This document shows, piece after piece, positions 1-7,308 of a stretch of DNA of 34,407 nucleotides (the stretch's first letter is position 1; the number at the start of each line of letters is the position of its first letter). The notes beneath the pieces are model-generated. The model was not told the DNA's origin, did no database searches, and saw nothing but the letters and a program-made list of their open reading frames with translations. A program made the position numbers and the translations under genes. Source of the DNA: Oscillospiraceae bacterium (GTDB lineage Bacteria > Bacillota > Clostridia > Oscillospirales > Oscillospiraceae); NCBI GenBank assembly GCA_017622995.1, contig JAGAQA010000050.1, forward strand, positions 1 to 34,407, written 5' to 3'.

Positions 1-136
1 AGATACCCGAACCGGGTATCTGCTTTCTTGGTATCGTGGAGGACCCGAACCCATCAAATTGGACAGTCCGGTGGACTGTCCATCGGCGGCGGCTGGACGA
101 CGCCGACACCATAATGTAATCGAGTCCGGTCACCGG
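1..136. repeat. 136-bp terminal direct repeat, left copy
   Basis: This block is identical base for base to 34272-34407. It is rich in hairpins: AGATACCCG/CGGGTATCT (1-9/13-21), GGACAGTCC/GGACTGTCC (61-69/73-81), TCGGCG/CGCCGA (83-88/101-106) and CCGGT-C-ACCGG (126-136). The first hairpin is the inner part of the terminator seen complete at the right end. No convincing gene was found. It may be the overlap of a circular assembly or an interspersed repeat bounding an island; the sequence alone cannot tell. Confidence 0.95.
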
Positions 137-144
137 CACCATAA

Positions 145-193
145 CAGCTACCGTAATTGATACTATCGTGTCAGTTACGGTAGCTGCTTTTTT
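145..193 (+). terminator. Rho-independent terminator
   Basis: A perfect 12-bp stem (CAGCTACCGTAA at 145-156 with TTACGGTAGCTG at 175-186) and an 18-nt loop are followed by CTTTTTT. The gene it serves is not in the window unless the molecule is circular, in which case it lies downstream of hcp. Confidence 0.75.
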
Positions 194-453
194 ATGCCAT
201 TTTTGCTGAAAACAGGGTATTTTCCAAAACTTTGCAACATATTTTCGGTTATTGTTTCTATGATGATGTGGTTTGGCCCGGTGGATTGATCCTGCAACCA
301 CTACATATTGCGGCTTCAATTCGTTAAATAACCGCTATTCGTTATACCGCCGATATCAATAAAACCTGCCGCCCAGGTTTGTGCAGCTTAGCTACTTGCA
401 ATACCTGGGCGGCAGAGGTAACATCACACACACTATTTGAGGAGGGTGATGTT
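194..453. other. Non-coding stretch with a 13-bp inverted repeat
   Basis: No supported gene. It contains a perfect 13-bp inverted repeat (366-378 with 403-415; core CTGCCGCCCAGGT) around a 24-nt spacer, just upstream of the DUF6809-like remnant. No T run follows, so it is not an obvious terminator. TTGCAACAT at 232-240 resembles part of the motif upstream of the Crp/Fnr and hcp genes. Confidence 0.4.
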
Positions 454-545
454 ATGAATGTTTTGGAAGAATTCTGGTACGGCAATCTTGACCCAGCAGA
501 GTACGATGCCAACCCCAGCAAGGAATACAAGGAACTGCCCATGTT
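454..545 (+). pseudogene. DUF6809-like protein, N-terminal fragment
   Basis: An ATG at 454 sits behind a good ribosome site (GAGGAGGG, 438-445). The first 30 or so residues (MNVLEEFWYGNLDPAEYD...) resemble the start of small DUF6809 proteins of clostridial mobile elements. Family members run to roughly 90 residues. Here the resemblance stops near residue 30, where sequence in another frame matches BrxC. The open frame continues to 627 but its tail looks like out-of-frame translation. I read it as a gene cut by a deletion that kept its promoter end. The family name is from memory of the motif. Confidence 0.55.
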
Positions 546-1075
546 TATAGCGAACTGGATCTCATCACCAAGAACGCGGATACCGATGCGGATATTCTGG
601 CCATTCTTCAGGGCACAGAACAGGTAATCCCCAGCATGGAACCCAATCGGGATGCCGCTGCCAAGATGGAATAATACCTGGAAATGCAGCACAGAAGAAA
701 TCTGCCCACCTCTATGGCGGATGTGCAGAGCCGTTAACAGGCGATGCCGTACGGATGGCGTGAAATCGACATCGCCGCTGTTGCTCCGCGGCTGATTTCT
801 GAACAGAAGGCGACGATTAAATACGCTGGCAACACCATTCAGCCGAACAATCCCAAGCTGCCGGATATGCTCCGGAAAAAGAGTGAAATCGGCAGAACCA
901 GTATTTCCAAGCGGCAGGTGGTGTCCATCACCAAGATGAAGGAGGTCAAAGAGTTCCTGCGGGAATACTTCGATGTGATGGATGTGCCGGATGACGAGGA
1001 CGGCCTGATTGCCTTCATCGATGATGCTGTTGCGTGCAATCCCCTCCATGTCAATATTCCTTCCGATGTCATTGA
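546..1075 (+). pseudogene. BrxC fragment (BREX phage-defence P-loop protein), inactivated
   Basis: Frame 3 encodes a segment resembling BrxC, the large P-loop ATPase of BREX systems, including YGWREIDIAAVAPRLI and LPDMLRKKSEIGRTSISKRQ, then a stretch ending in FDVMDVPDDEDGLIAFI. Two in-frame TAA stops (672-674, 735-737) interrupt it. BrxC normally exceeds 1000 residues; under 180 remain, without the N-terminal Walker region or the C-terminus. No other BREX gene (pglX, pglZ, brxL, brxA, brxB) is present. It is a dead relic of a defence island. Confidence 0.65.
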
Positions 1076-1515
1076 CAGTATTGCTGGGGAGGTAATCAAA
1101 TATGAGCGAAACTGCGTGTCTGGTATCTCTACAGCCCTGGGAATGCCCGGTGGGGTTGCTATGGTCGCTTCGATTCCGGCGGATATTGCGCAATACTATG
1201 GGTATTTATTGCGAGCGACACAGAAGCTCATGTACCTCTATGGTTTTCCTGAAATAGATACCACTGAAAAGGGTCAGATTTTTGATTCAGAGACCTTGAA
1301 CATCCTCATTATCTGCATGGGCGTCATGTATGGTGCTGCAGGTGCCAGTAATGCGCTGAAAGTGATGGCAAAAGCACTGGCATCAGGCGTAGAAAAGCAA
1401 CTCCCTCGCAGAGCACTGACAAAGGGCACAATCTACCCGATTGTCAAAAGTGTAGCCAAATGGTTCAGCGTAAAGATGACCAAAGAAGTCTTTGCCGGTT
1501 TTTCCGGCGGGTGGC
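1076..1515 (+). pseudogene. EcsC-like protein fragment fused in frame to the BrxC remnant
   Basis: Downstream of the BrxC-like part the same frame reads into unrelated sequence with a hydrophobic G/A-rich core (GISTALGMPGGVAMVASIPA, then DIAQYYGYLLRATQKLMYLYG) that resembles the EcsC protein family. A second hydrophobic run (LNILIICMGVMYGAAGASNA) follows. There is no start codon or ribosome site for it, and the frame runs on to 1928 through sequence that is coding on the opposite strand. The junction near 1070-1090 looks like a deletion join. The assignment rests on general resemblance. Confidence 0.4.
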
Positions 1516-1905
1516 CTTTGCCTTGTCCAAACTGCGCTGGCGTTTATACTGGGCGTGGGTTTTCTTCAGGGCTTCGTACTGCCCGGCGTATTCGGGAAGA
1601 AGCTCGGCATACTCCCAGAACAGCCACGCCATCCGGTCCCAATACTTTTCTGTCCAGGGCTTGCCATGACCGTTATAGTGGAAAATCTTACACCGGCGCA
1701 GAGTGCGCTCAACCTGTCTTTGCCGGGAAACGACGCAGTCAAAGCAATTATAGATACACCAATCGGCGAATTTTGTCAAACCATAGAACACCGCGTTCAG
1801 TACATCCTGGTCGCCGTATGTTAGCTGCTTGTAAAATAGGACCGGGTATTCGTACAGAATGTTGGGGTCAATCTCTCGCCGCTGCCCCACAAGGTCATAC
1901 AGCAA
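1465..1905 (-). pseudogene. Glycosyltransferase family 8, C-terminal fragment
   Basis: The minus strand encodes 146 residues resembling the C-terminal third of clostridial GT8 glycosyltransferases: DPNILYEYPVLFYKQLTYGD, DQDVLNAVF, then IFHYNGHGKPW, which is the family's late His/Gly metal- and sugar-binding region, and a basic tail. The N-terminal donor-binding half with the DxD motif is missing; the fragment begins near 1905, next to an inverted repeat. It overlaps the end of the EcsC-like remnant in opposite orientation, consistent with successive deletions and joins. Confidence 0.6.
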
Positions 1906-1978
1906 GGTACCGGCGTTTAATTGGATAATTCCCGGGCGAAAAATACAGATATAAAATGGGTATGTCTACGTCATTATG

Positions 1979-2014
1979 CAAAAAAACGCCCGGGAAATCA
2001 ACCCTATTGACCCG
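1979..2014 (-). terminator. Probable terminator of the AOR1-moaD-moeB operon
   Basis: On the minus strand CGGG-TCAA pairs with TTGA-(TTT)-CCCG (2014-2007 with 2001-1991) and GGCG followed by T7 comes next. A longer-range repeat CCCGGGCG/CGCCCGGG (1931-1938/1987-1994) brackets the site. It lies 55 bases past the end of the last gene. Confidence 0.5.
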
Positions 2015-2068
2015 AATTCGCCCATCAGGACGATGTTTTTCACGGCAGAATCTGCCGCTTATGCTTGC

Positions 2069-2740
2069 TCAAACAATGGTAATCTGCTCAAATTCCTGAT
2101 TGAGAAGGTCAAAATAGGAAATCGTTCCGGTTTCCACCGGAAGCCCTGTCAGCAGCTTTACGCACAGGCAGACCTGCATGGATGCACACAGGGCGGGTGT
2201 AAAGCTGAGAACGCTCTTATCCGTAATTTCGATTTCTTCCGGGTACAGCGTGTCGATCAGGTGGTCTCCCGGCATGGAAATGGCAGCCTGAGCCACCCAG
2301 CCCTGAATGGCACCGTAAATATAGGGAATGTTTGCCTTTTCACAGGCGGCGGCAAGAATTCTCCGGCTCGGGATATTGTCCAGTGCATCCATAACGATGT
2401 CGCAGTTTTCCAGCAACGACTCAGCATTGCTTTCTGACAGAAAAGCCTCTGCTGTTTCGACGGCCACATCGGGATTGACCCGGGCAATATGGTCAGCGGC
2501 AGTCTTTGCCTTACTGATCCCCAGCAGCGGCACAGAACTGAGCAGCTGGCGGTTTAGGTTGGATGCTTCAAACACATCACCATCCACCACCCGCAGAAAA
2601 CCAACACCGATCCGGGCCAGCTGGTCGATGATATGACCGCCCAGACCGCCGCAGCCGACCACCAGTACACGCTTTTTGCGCAGGATTTGGCAGGCTTCCT
2701 CCGTCAGGGCGGGAAGATTGCGTTCATATCTGGGCTCCAT
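2069..2740 (-). CDS. moeB: ThiF/MoeB-family adenylyltransferase
   Basis: This is an E1-like enzyme that would adenylate the C-terminal glycine of a MoaD carrier so that it can be charged with sulfur for pyranopterin dithiolene synthesis. The 223 residues show the nucleotide-binding loop VVGCGGLGG (residues 28-36), the D-x-D-x(4)-SNLNRQ motif that binds ATP and Mg, and the DALDNIPSRR segment. The two CxxC pairs that bind structural zinc in classical MoeB/ThiF are absent, as in shorter ThiF/HesA-like members. The start lies 3 nt after the stop of the moaD-like gene, so the two are co-translated. It is the only E1 in the window and probably serves both MoaD-like carriers. A role in ThiS or another sulfur pathway cannot be excluded. 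Confidence 0.85.
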   Translation of the reverse strand: MEPRYERNLPALTEEACQILRKKRVLVVGCGGLGGHIIDQLARIGVGFLRVVDGDVFEASNLNRQLLSSVPLLGISKAKTAADHIARVNPDVAVETAEAFLSESNAESLLENCDIVMDALDNIPSRRILAAACEKANIPYIYGAIQGWVAQAAISMPGDHLIDTLYPEEIEITDKSVLSFTPALCASMQVCLCVKLLTGLPVETGTISYFDLLNQEFEQITIV

Positions 2741-2743
2741 GGC

Positions 2744-2965
2744 TCAGCCGCCTCCCACCGGCGGGAACAGCGCCACAATATCCCCATCCTTGACAGGGCT
2801 TTCCGGCTTCTGGTGAAAGCCGTTAATCAGGAGAATGGATACTTCTTCCGAGGGGATATGCAGAAGGTGGAGGATATCCGCGGCATTGGTGATGCCTTCG
2901 GAGGGCAGCATGGTGACTTTATCCCGGCCCTGACGCAGGGTTGCGAATACACGAACTTCAATCAT
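2744..2965 (-). CDS. moaD: MoaD/ThiS-family sulfur carrier 1
   Basis: A 73-residue beta-grasp carrier ending in PPVGGG, the flexible Gly-Gly tail that is adenylated and thiocarboxylated during molybdopterin synthesis. The start MIEVRVFATLRQGRD follows AAAGGAGAAT on the minus strand. It lies downstream of AOR1, separated by a strong hairpin, and directly upstream of the E1-like gene. This AOR-moaD pairing recurs at 25859 after AOR2. Tungsten AOR genes are commonly found beside such a small carrier. Whether this copy is specific to AOR1 or acts generally in cofactor synthesis is inference. Confidence 0.9.
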   Translation of the reverse strand: MIEVRVFATLRQGRDKVTMLPSEGITNAADILHLLHIPSEEVSILLINGFHQKPESPVKDGDIVALFPPVGGG

Positions 2966-2987
2966 ATAGATTCTCCTTTGAAAAGGA

Positions 2988-3021
2988 ATTGGGGAGGGGT
3001 TCGGCAGAACCCCTCCCCAAT
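2988..3021 (-). promoter_or_regulatory. Strong intercistronic hairpin between AOR1 and moaD
   Basis: A perfect 15-bp stem (ATTGGGGAGGGGTTC at 2988-3002 with its complement at 3007-3021) has a 4-nt loop. On the minus strand only a short, mixed T stretch follows (TTCCTTTTC), so it looks like a partial terminator or an mRNA-stabilising 3' structure. It would give more AOR1 than MoaD/MoeB from one transcript. Confidence 0.7.
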
Positions 3022-3032
3022 GTTTATAATAC

Positions 3033-4850
3033 TTACTTACCTACGCACTCGTCAAGGCCCAGTTTCTTCAGGGTTTCATCGGTGGGGAAGGCGTTGACCC
3101 AACCACGGGCCTCGTAGTACTGAGGCAGGGTCAGGGGCAGCTGAGAGGTCATGCCGGTGGAGGGACCGTTGACAACGGGCTCCTGCAGCAGACGCTTGGG
3201 CAGACGGTCGTCCTCGGGCTTCATGCCGGCGGCCTTGTTGAACATTCTCTCGATGTTGTAGATGCGGTCGCCGATTTCCAGAACCTGCTCAATGGTCCAG
3301 TTGGTGCCGGTGGCGGCATTCAGCAGATCGGTATATTCCTTGGCACCCATGGCGAAGGAGGTGAACAGGCAGTGACCCATGGAGTCGATGACGGCGGTCA
3401 GATCCTGGAAGGTCTTGGTCCAGGCAGCCTTGTCGTCGATGACGGTACGGTCCAGCTGCTGAGGCAGGCCCAGAACTTCGGGAGAGATCATGTAACCACG
3501 GACGTGGCAGCCGCCACGGTTGGAGGTGGCATAGGTGATACCGATACCCTGGATGGCACGGGCGTCGTAGGCGGGCATTTCCTGCTTCTTAACACTCATG
3601 GAAATTTCGGGATGACCGTAGTGCTCACACAGACGGGCAGAGCCGGAGCTCATGAGCCAATCCAGTTCCGTCTCGGGATCGCCCATACGCTTGGTCCACT
3701 CTACCAGAGCCTTGGTAGAGCCCCACTCCAGAGGAACACCGGCGCACTCTTCTTCCTTAATGTAACCTCTCTGATACAGCTCCATGGCAGCGGCAATGGT
3801 GCAGGGTACGGAAATGGCGTCCAGACCATACTCGTTGCAGAGCATATTGCACTCGTCGATGACGTTCAGGTCGTTGTTGCCGCAGTTGCCACCGTAAGCC
3901 CACAGAGGCTCGTACTCGGGACCGCCCACGACCTTTCCGTTGACATTGACCACACGACCGCAGGCGATGGGGCAGCGATGGCAGGCACCGGCCTTGACCA
4001 GGTACTTCTCAGCCAGGGTTTCGCCGGAGATGTCTTCGCCCTTGTCGTAGTAGCTCTCCTGCCAGTTCTTGGTGGGGAAAGCGCCGATGTTGTTGACGAT
4101 GTTGACCAGAACCGCGGTGCCTAGCTGACGCAGGCCGGCGCCGGTAACAGGGTTGGCCTTCAGCACGTCCATGGCGTTTTTGGTGGCAACCTTCAGAGCG
4201 TCCACGTCGGCAATGTTGTCCAGATTCTTGCGGGTAGCCTTGACCACGATGGCCTTCAGCTTCTTGCTGCCCATGACAGCGCCAACACCGCTGCGACCGG
4301 CGGCACGGTCCTTGTCATTCATAATGGCAGCCAGCAGAACCTTCTTCTCACCGGCAGGGCCGATGTTCAGAACGGAGGCGTCCGCACCGTGCTTTTCCTT
4401 CAGCTTCTCGTCCATGGCCTCGCTCATGACACCCAGGTATTCCCGGGCATCCAGCAGCTCGATTTTGTCGTCAACGATGTTGATGTAGGTCCAGTCAGGA
4501 GCTTCGCCTTCCACGATGATGGCGTCCCAGCCGGCGTACTTCAGCTTGGAACCCCAGATGCCGCCGGAGTTGGAGCAGGCAATCATACCGGTCAGAGGAG
4601 ACTTGGTGACTACCATGTAGCGTCCGGTGGAGGGGGCGGAGGCACCGGTCATGGGGCCGGTGATGTAAATCAGCTTGTTTTCAGGGGACAGGGGGTCGAC
4701 GGTGGCAACACCCTCGTCATAGAGCATCTTGGTGCCAAGACCACGGCCGCCAATGAACTTGTGCGCCAGTTCCAAATCCAGGGGCTCGACGGTAATCGTG
4801 CCGGTGGTCAGGTTGATGCGGGCAATCTTTTCGTAATATGCGCCTGCCAT
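3033..4850 (-). CDS. aor: Tungsten aldehyde:ferredoxin oxidoreductase 1 (AOR)
   Basis: AOR family enzymes oxidise aldehydes to carboxylic acids with ferredoxin as acceptor, using tungsten bound by two pyranopterins plus one [4Fe-4S] cluster. I chose the ATG at 4850 (MAGAYYEK), 8 nt behind GGAGG, giving 605 residues, the same length as Pyrococcus AOR. Cluster ligands are visible at C290, C293, C297 (CHRCPIAC) and C494 (GHCLF), matching the archaeal spacing. His449 in GGCHVRGY and the acidic PEYEP segment at 311-315 correspond to active-site regions. The pterin-binding stretch near residues 181-190 (DRAAGRSGVG) is intact. It is first in a leftward operon with a TTGAAC-16-TATAAT promoter and is divergent from the HTH-PBP regulator, its likely controller. 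Tungsten rather than molybdenum is inferred from the family and the tupABC genes nearby. Confidence 0.95.
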   Translation of the reverse strand: MAGAYYEKIARINLTTGTITVEPLDLELAHKFIGGRGLGTKMLYDEGVATVDPLSPENKLIYITGPMTGASAPSTGRYMVVTKSPLTGMIACSNSGGIWGSKLKYAGWDAIIVEGEAPDWTYINIVDDKIELLDAREYLGVMSEAMDEKLKEKHGADASVLNIGPAGEKKVLLAAIMNDKDRAAGRSGVGAVMGSKKLKAIVVKATRKNLDNIADVDALKVATKNAMDVLKANPVTGAGLRQLGTAVLVNIVNNIGAFPTKNWQESYYDKGEDISGETLAEKYLVKAGACHRCPIACGRVVNVNGKVVGGPEYEPLWAYGGNCGNNDLNVIDECNMLCNEYGLDAISVPCTIAAAMELYQRGYIKEEECAGVPLEWGSTKALVEWTKRMGDPETELDWLMSSGSARLCEHYGHPEISMSVKKQEMPAYDARAIQGIGITYATSNRGGCHVRGYMISPEVLGLPQQLDRTVIDDKAAWTKTFQDLTAVIDSMGHCLFTSFAMGAKEYTDLLNAATGTNWTIEQVLEIGDRIYNIERMFNKAAGMKPEDDRLPKRLLQEPVVNGPSTGMTSQLPLTLPQYYEARGWVNAFPTDETLKKLGLDECVGK

Positions 4851-4907
4851 GTGTAATACCTCCAAATTATGATACTTTTCGCATTGAAAATCCAGTGGAT
4901 ATCTACA

Positions 4908-4935
4908 ATTATAGTAGATTATTGGGGAAGTTCAA
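4908..4935 (-). promoter_or_regulatory. Sigma-70-type promoter of the AOR1 operon
   Basis: On the minus strand TTGAAC (4935-4930), a 16-bp spacer and TATAAT (4913-4908) lie 58 bp before the AOR1 start. A pair of 10-bp repeat units (4957-4976) sits upstream of the -35, a position suited to an activator. Confidence 0.7.
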
Positions 4936-4956
4936 GGGAGGGGAAACATTTCTGTG

Positions 4957-4976
4957 CGAAATGGTACGAAACCATC
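4957..4976. promoter_or_regulatory. Two degenerate 10-bp repeat units (candidate operator)
   Basis: CGAAATGGTA followed directly by CGAAACCATC. The first matches the CGAAATARTA unit at 5020-5049 in 8 of 10 positions. The pair also contains ATGGT/ACCAT as an inverted repeat. It lies 21 bp upstream of the AOR1 -35 box. The binding protein is presumed to be the adjacent HTH-PBP regulator. Confidence 0.5.
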
Positions 4977-4990
4977 TTATTTCACACATA

Positions 4991-5018
4991 GCAGGCTTTC
5001 TGCTTTTCAAAAGCCTGC
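4991..5018. promoter_or_regulatory. Inverted repeat between the two repeat clusters
   Basis: GCAGGCTTT (4991-4999) and AAAGCCTGC (5010-5018) form a perfect 9-bp inverted repeat with a 10-nt spacer, midway between the degenerate and the perfect 10-bp repeats. It may be part of the operator or a hairpin in a transcript starting further upstream. Confidence 0.45.
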
Positions 5019-5019
5019 G

Positions 5020-5049
5020 CGAAATAATACGAAATAGTACGAAATAATA
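5020..5049. promoter_or_regulatory. Three tandem 10-bp repeats CGAAATARTA (candidate operator)
   Basis: CGAAATAATA, CGAAATAGTA and CGAAATAATA are consecutive with no gap, so one helical turn separates identical bases and a protein could bind on one DNA face. They end 23 bp before the -35 box of the regulator promoter and lie upstream of the AOR1 promoter on the other strand. The arrangement suggests cooperative binding and shared control of both operons. Confidence 0.65.
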
Positions 5050-5072
5050 TGAATATCCCACAACCATGGGTC

Positions 5073-5101
5073 TTGTGGAAAGGCACAAATACGAGTATAA
5101 T
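5073..5101 (+). promoter_or_regulatory. Promoter of the regulator-moeA-moa operon
   Basis: TTGTGG (5073-5078), a 17-bp spacer and a perfect TATAAT (5096-5101). Transcription would begin about 5108, leaving a leader of roughly 40 nt before the regulator ATG at 5147. Confidence 0.7.
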
Positions 5102-5146
5102 TATAATAGAAGAAATATTACCGTTCTTTTCGCGGGAGGTGGACAT

Positions 5147-6082
5147 ATGGCGCAGAATCAATCCCTATCCACACAGGAGGTGGCTGACATTCTCCATGTC
5201 AGCAAATCCACCATATACGATTTGATTCGCAGGGGCGAGATTCATTCCTATAAAATCGGGCGCAAGGTTCGCTTTACTCAGGATGATGTGGATGCCTATA
5301 TCGCCCGTTCCCGGCACGAGCATTCCACCCGGCCGGTCAAGAACATTGACACCCATTCCACCCTGCTGACTCCGGAAAAGGATGAATCTCCGGAGCTCAT
5401 CATCTCCGGGCAGGATGTGGTGTTGGATATCCTGGCAAATTACCTGCAGCAGGAAGGTGTCAACACGGCTCGTACATACCTCAACAGCTTTGAAGGACTG
5501 CTTTCCCTGTATCAGGATAATATCCATGTGGCAGCCTGTCACCTGTTCGACGGCTTTGACTATAATACCTCTTATGTCCGCAGCCTGATGCCGGGGATTC
5601 CCGCGGTACTGGTGAATGTCAGCTACCGGACCCAGGGCTTCTATGTCCAGAAGGGAAATCCCAAGGGGATCAAAGGCTGGTCGGACCTGGGACGGGAAGA
5701 TATCACAGTCCTGAACCGCCGAGTAGGCTCTTCTGCTCGGATCCTGATGGATACCCAGCTGAAACGGCTTGGAATTTCCGCTTCCAAAGTTAAGGGCTAC
5801 GATAAAATCATGAAATCCCATCTGACCATGGCAGCGGCCATTGCTGCGGGGGAAGCGGATCTGGCAATTGGAACGGAACGCATTTCCCGTCAGATCGAGG
5901 GACTGGATTTTATTCCGCTGCTGGAAGAACGGTTTGACTTTGTGATCAAAAAAGAAATGATGGAAACTGAAGCGGTACAGAAGCTGCTGAAGGTGCTGAA
6001 CGATCCTGCTTTCCGCAAGGAAATTGCTCATTTCTCAGGCAATGATTACCGGGATTTAGGAAAAATAATTACAGAGGTGTAA
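5147..6082 (+). CDS. HTH-PBP fusion regulator, probable tungstate/molybdate sensor
   Basis: I chose the ATG at 5147, behind GGGAGGTGG, giving 311 residues. Residues 7-54 form an excisionase/MerR-type helix-turn-helix (STQEVADILHVSKSTIYDLI, then GRKVRFTQDDVDAYI). Residues about 78-305 form a PBP-like domain (COG1910/PF12727 type), a cytoplasmic relative of molybdate-binding proteins; it shares motifs with the C-terminus of the MoeA fusion at 7309 (CHLFDGFDYN, NRRVGSSARILMD, MAAAIAAGEADLAIG). The combination suggests a factor that binds oxyanion or cofactor and controls tungsten genes. It stands between the AOR1 operon and the cofactor-synthesis genes, beside the repeats at 5020-5049. Activation versus repression cannot be read from the sequence. 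The next gene follows within 2 nt. Confidence 0.85.
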   Translation: MAQNQSLSTQEVADILHVSKSTIYDLIRRGEIHSYKIGRKVRFTQDDVDAYIARSRHEHSTRPVKNIDTHSTLLTPEKDESPELIISGQDVVLDILANYLQQEGVNTARTYLNSFEGLLSLYQDNIHVAACHLFDGFDYNTSYVRSLMPGIPAVLVNVSYRTQGFYVQKGNPKGIKGWSDLGREDITVLNRRVGSSARILMDTQLKRLGISASKVKGYDKIMKSHLTMAAAIAAGEADLAIGTERISRQIEGLDFIPLLEERFDFVIKKEMMETEAVQKLLKVLNDPAFRKEIAHFSGNDYRDLGKIITEV

Positions 6083-6083
6083 G

Positions 6084-7304
6084 ATGTTACATGTAAAAAC
6101 GCCGGAAGAAGTTCTGGCTTTGATTGAACGTGAATTTGCTGCGGTTGCTGATGCAGAGCTGGTTTCCCTGTCTGCCGCCATGGGTCGTGTTCTGGCAGAG
6201 GATATCGCTGCCACGGAATATGTTCCCGATTTTGACCGCTCCACCGTAGACGGCTACGCCGTCCGAGCAAGAGATACCTTCGGCTGCACCGATGCCATTC
6301 CCGCCATCCTCCCTTTGCAGGGTGAGGTGTTCATGGGCGAGGGTGCGGAATTTACATTGAATCCGGAGGAATGCGTTGCCGTTCCCACCGGCGGTGCAGT
6401 GCCTAAGGGCGCGGACAGCGTGGTGATGGTGGAGTATACCGAAGATTACGGTGACGGAACCATCGGTATTTCCAAGTCCGCTGCACCGGGACAGAATATG
6501 ATCTTCCGGGGGGATGATGTATATCCCGGCAAGGTGATCCTGCGAAAGGGCAGAGTGCTGTCCTCCCAGGACATCGGTGCCCTGGCTGCCATCGGCAAAG
6601 TACAGGTGCCGGTCCGCAAAAAGCTGACTGTCGGTGTCATTTCCACCGGCGATGAGCTGGTTCCTCCGGAAGTGGTTCCCGGCCCCGGACAGGTGCGGGA
6701 TGTGAACAGCCCCATGCTGGAAGCCATACTTGGTGCCTTTGGCGTGAAGGTTATTAACTACGGAATCGTCATTGACAACGAAGCCCTGCTTTCGGAAAAG
6801 GTAAGAAAGGCAGTTTCCGAATGTGATGCGGTTCTGCTTTCCGGCGGCAGCAGTGTGGGTGTCAAGGATGCCGCCTGCCGGATCATCGAATCTATGGGTG
6901 AACTTCTGCTTCACGGCATTGCCATCAAGCCCGGCAAGCCCACCATTCTGGGTAAGGCAGGATGTAAGCCGCTGGTTGGCCTACCAGGACATCCTGTGGC
7001 GGCTTACTTCATTACCAAGCTGTTCGTCCTGCCTCTGCTGAGTGTCCTTTCCGGCAGAAAGCAGGAAACCTATACCACCACCGCCAAGGTCACCGAGAGC
7101 ATTGGCGCCAACCATGGCAGAGCCCAGTACCAGTGCTGCCGCCTGGAGCGCAGGGACGGCGAACTTTACGCCTACCCCATCCGGGGCAAATCCGGTCTGA
7201 TCACCACCCTGGCAGGTGCCGACGGCTACTTCTGTATTGACCGGGACTGCGAGGGACTTCCGAAAAACGCCGAAATTCAAGTGACTGTCTGTTCAGGAGG
7301 ATAA
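6084..7304 (+). CDS. moeA: Molybdopterin molybdenumtransferase MoeA (copy 1)
   Basis: MoeA inserts molybdate or tungstate into adenylated molybdopterin. The 406 residues are full length for the family. Visible motifs are the N-terminal DFDRSTVDGYAVRA segment, GDDVYPGKVIL, ISTGDELV, the MogA-like core LLSGGSSVGVKD, KPGKPTILGK and LPGHPVAAYFI, followed by the C-terminal beta domain. The ATG at 6084 is preceded by AGAGGTG and begins 1 nt after the regulator stop, so the pair is translationally coupled. A second MoeA follows 4 nt downstream. In tungsten-using prokaryotes two MoeA paralogues are usual and a W/Mo split between them has been proposed; which copy does which here is unknown. Confidence 0.96.
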   Translation: MLHVKTPEEVLALIEREFAAVADAELVSLSAAMGRVLAEDIAATEYVPDFDRSTVDGYAVRARDTFGCTDAIPAILPLQGEVFMGEGAEFTLNPEECVAVPTGGAVPKGADSVVMVEYTEDYGDGTIGISKSAAPGQNMIFRGDDVYPGKVILRKGRVLSSQDIGALAAIGKVQVPVRKKLTVGVISTGDELVPPEVVPGPGQVRDVNSPMLEAILGAFGVKVINYGIVIDNEALLSEKVRKAVSECDAVLLSGGSSVGVKDAACRIIESMGELLLHGIAIKPGKPTILGKAGCKPLVGLPGHPVAAYFITKLFVLPLLSVLSGRKQETYTTTAKVTESIGANHGRAQYQCCRLERRDGELYAYPIRGKSGLITTLAGADGYFCIDRDCEGLPKNAEIQVTVCSGG

Positions 7305-7308
7305 TAAA

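Noticed and set aside
342-1193. Long minus-strand open frame opposite the BrxC/DUF6809 remnants
   Set aside because: No ribosome site or recognisable motif; it mirrors the plus-strand frame that matches known proteins.
2043-2057. CGGCAGA/TCTGCCG palindrome as terminator of the moeB-like gene
   Set aside because: It lies inside the spacer close to the gene end and no T run follows on the minus strand; the structure at 1979-2014 fits better.
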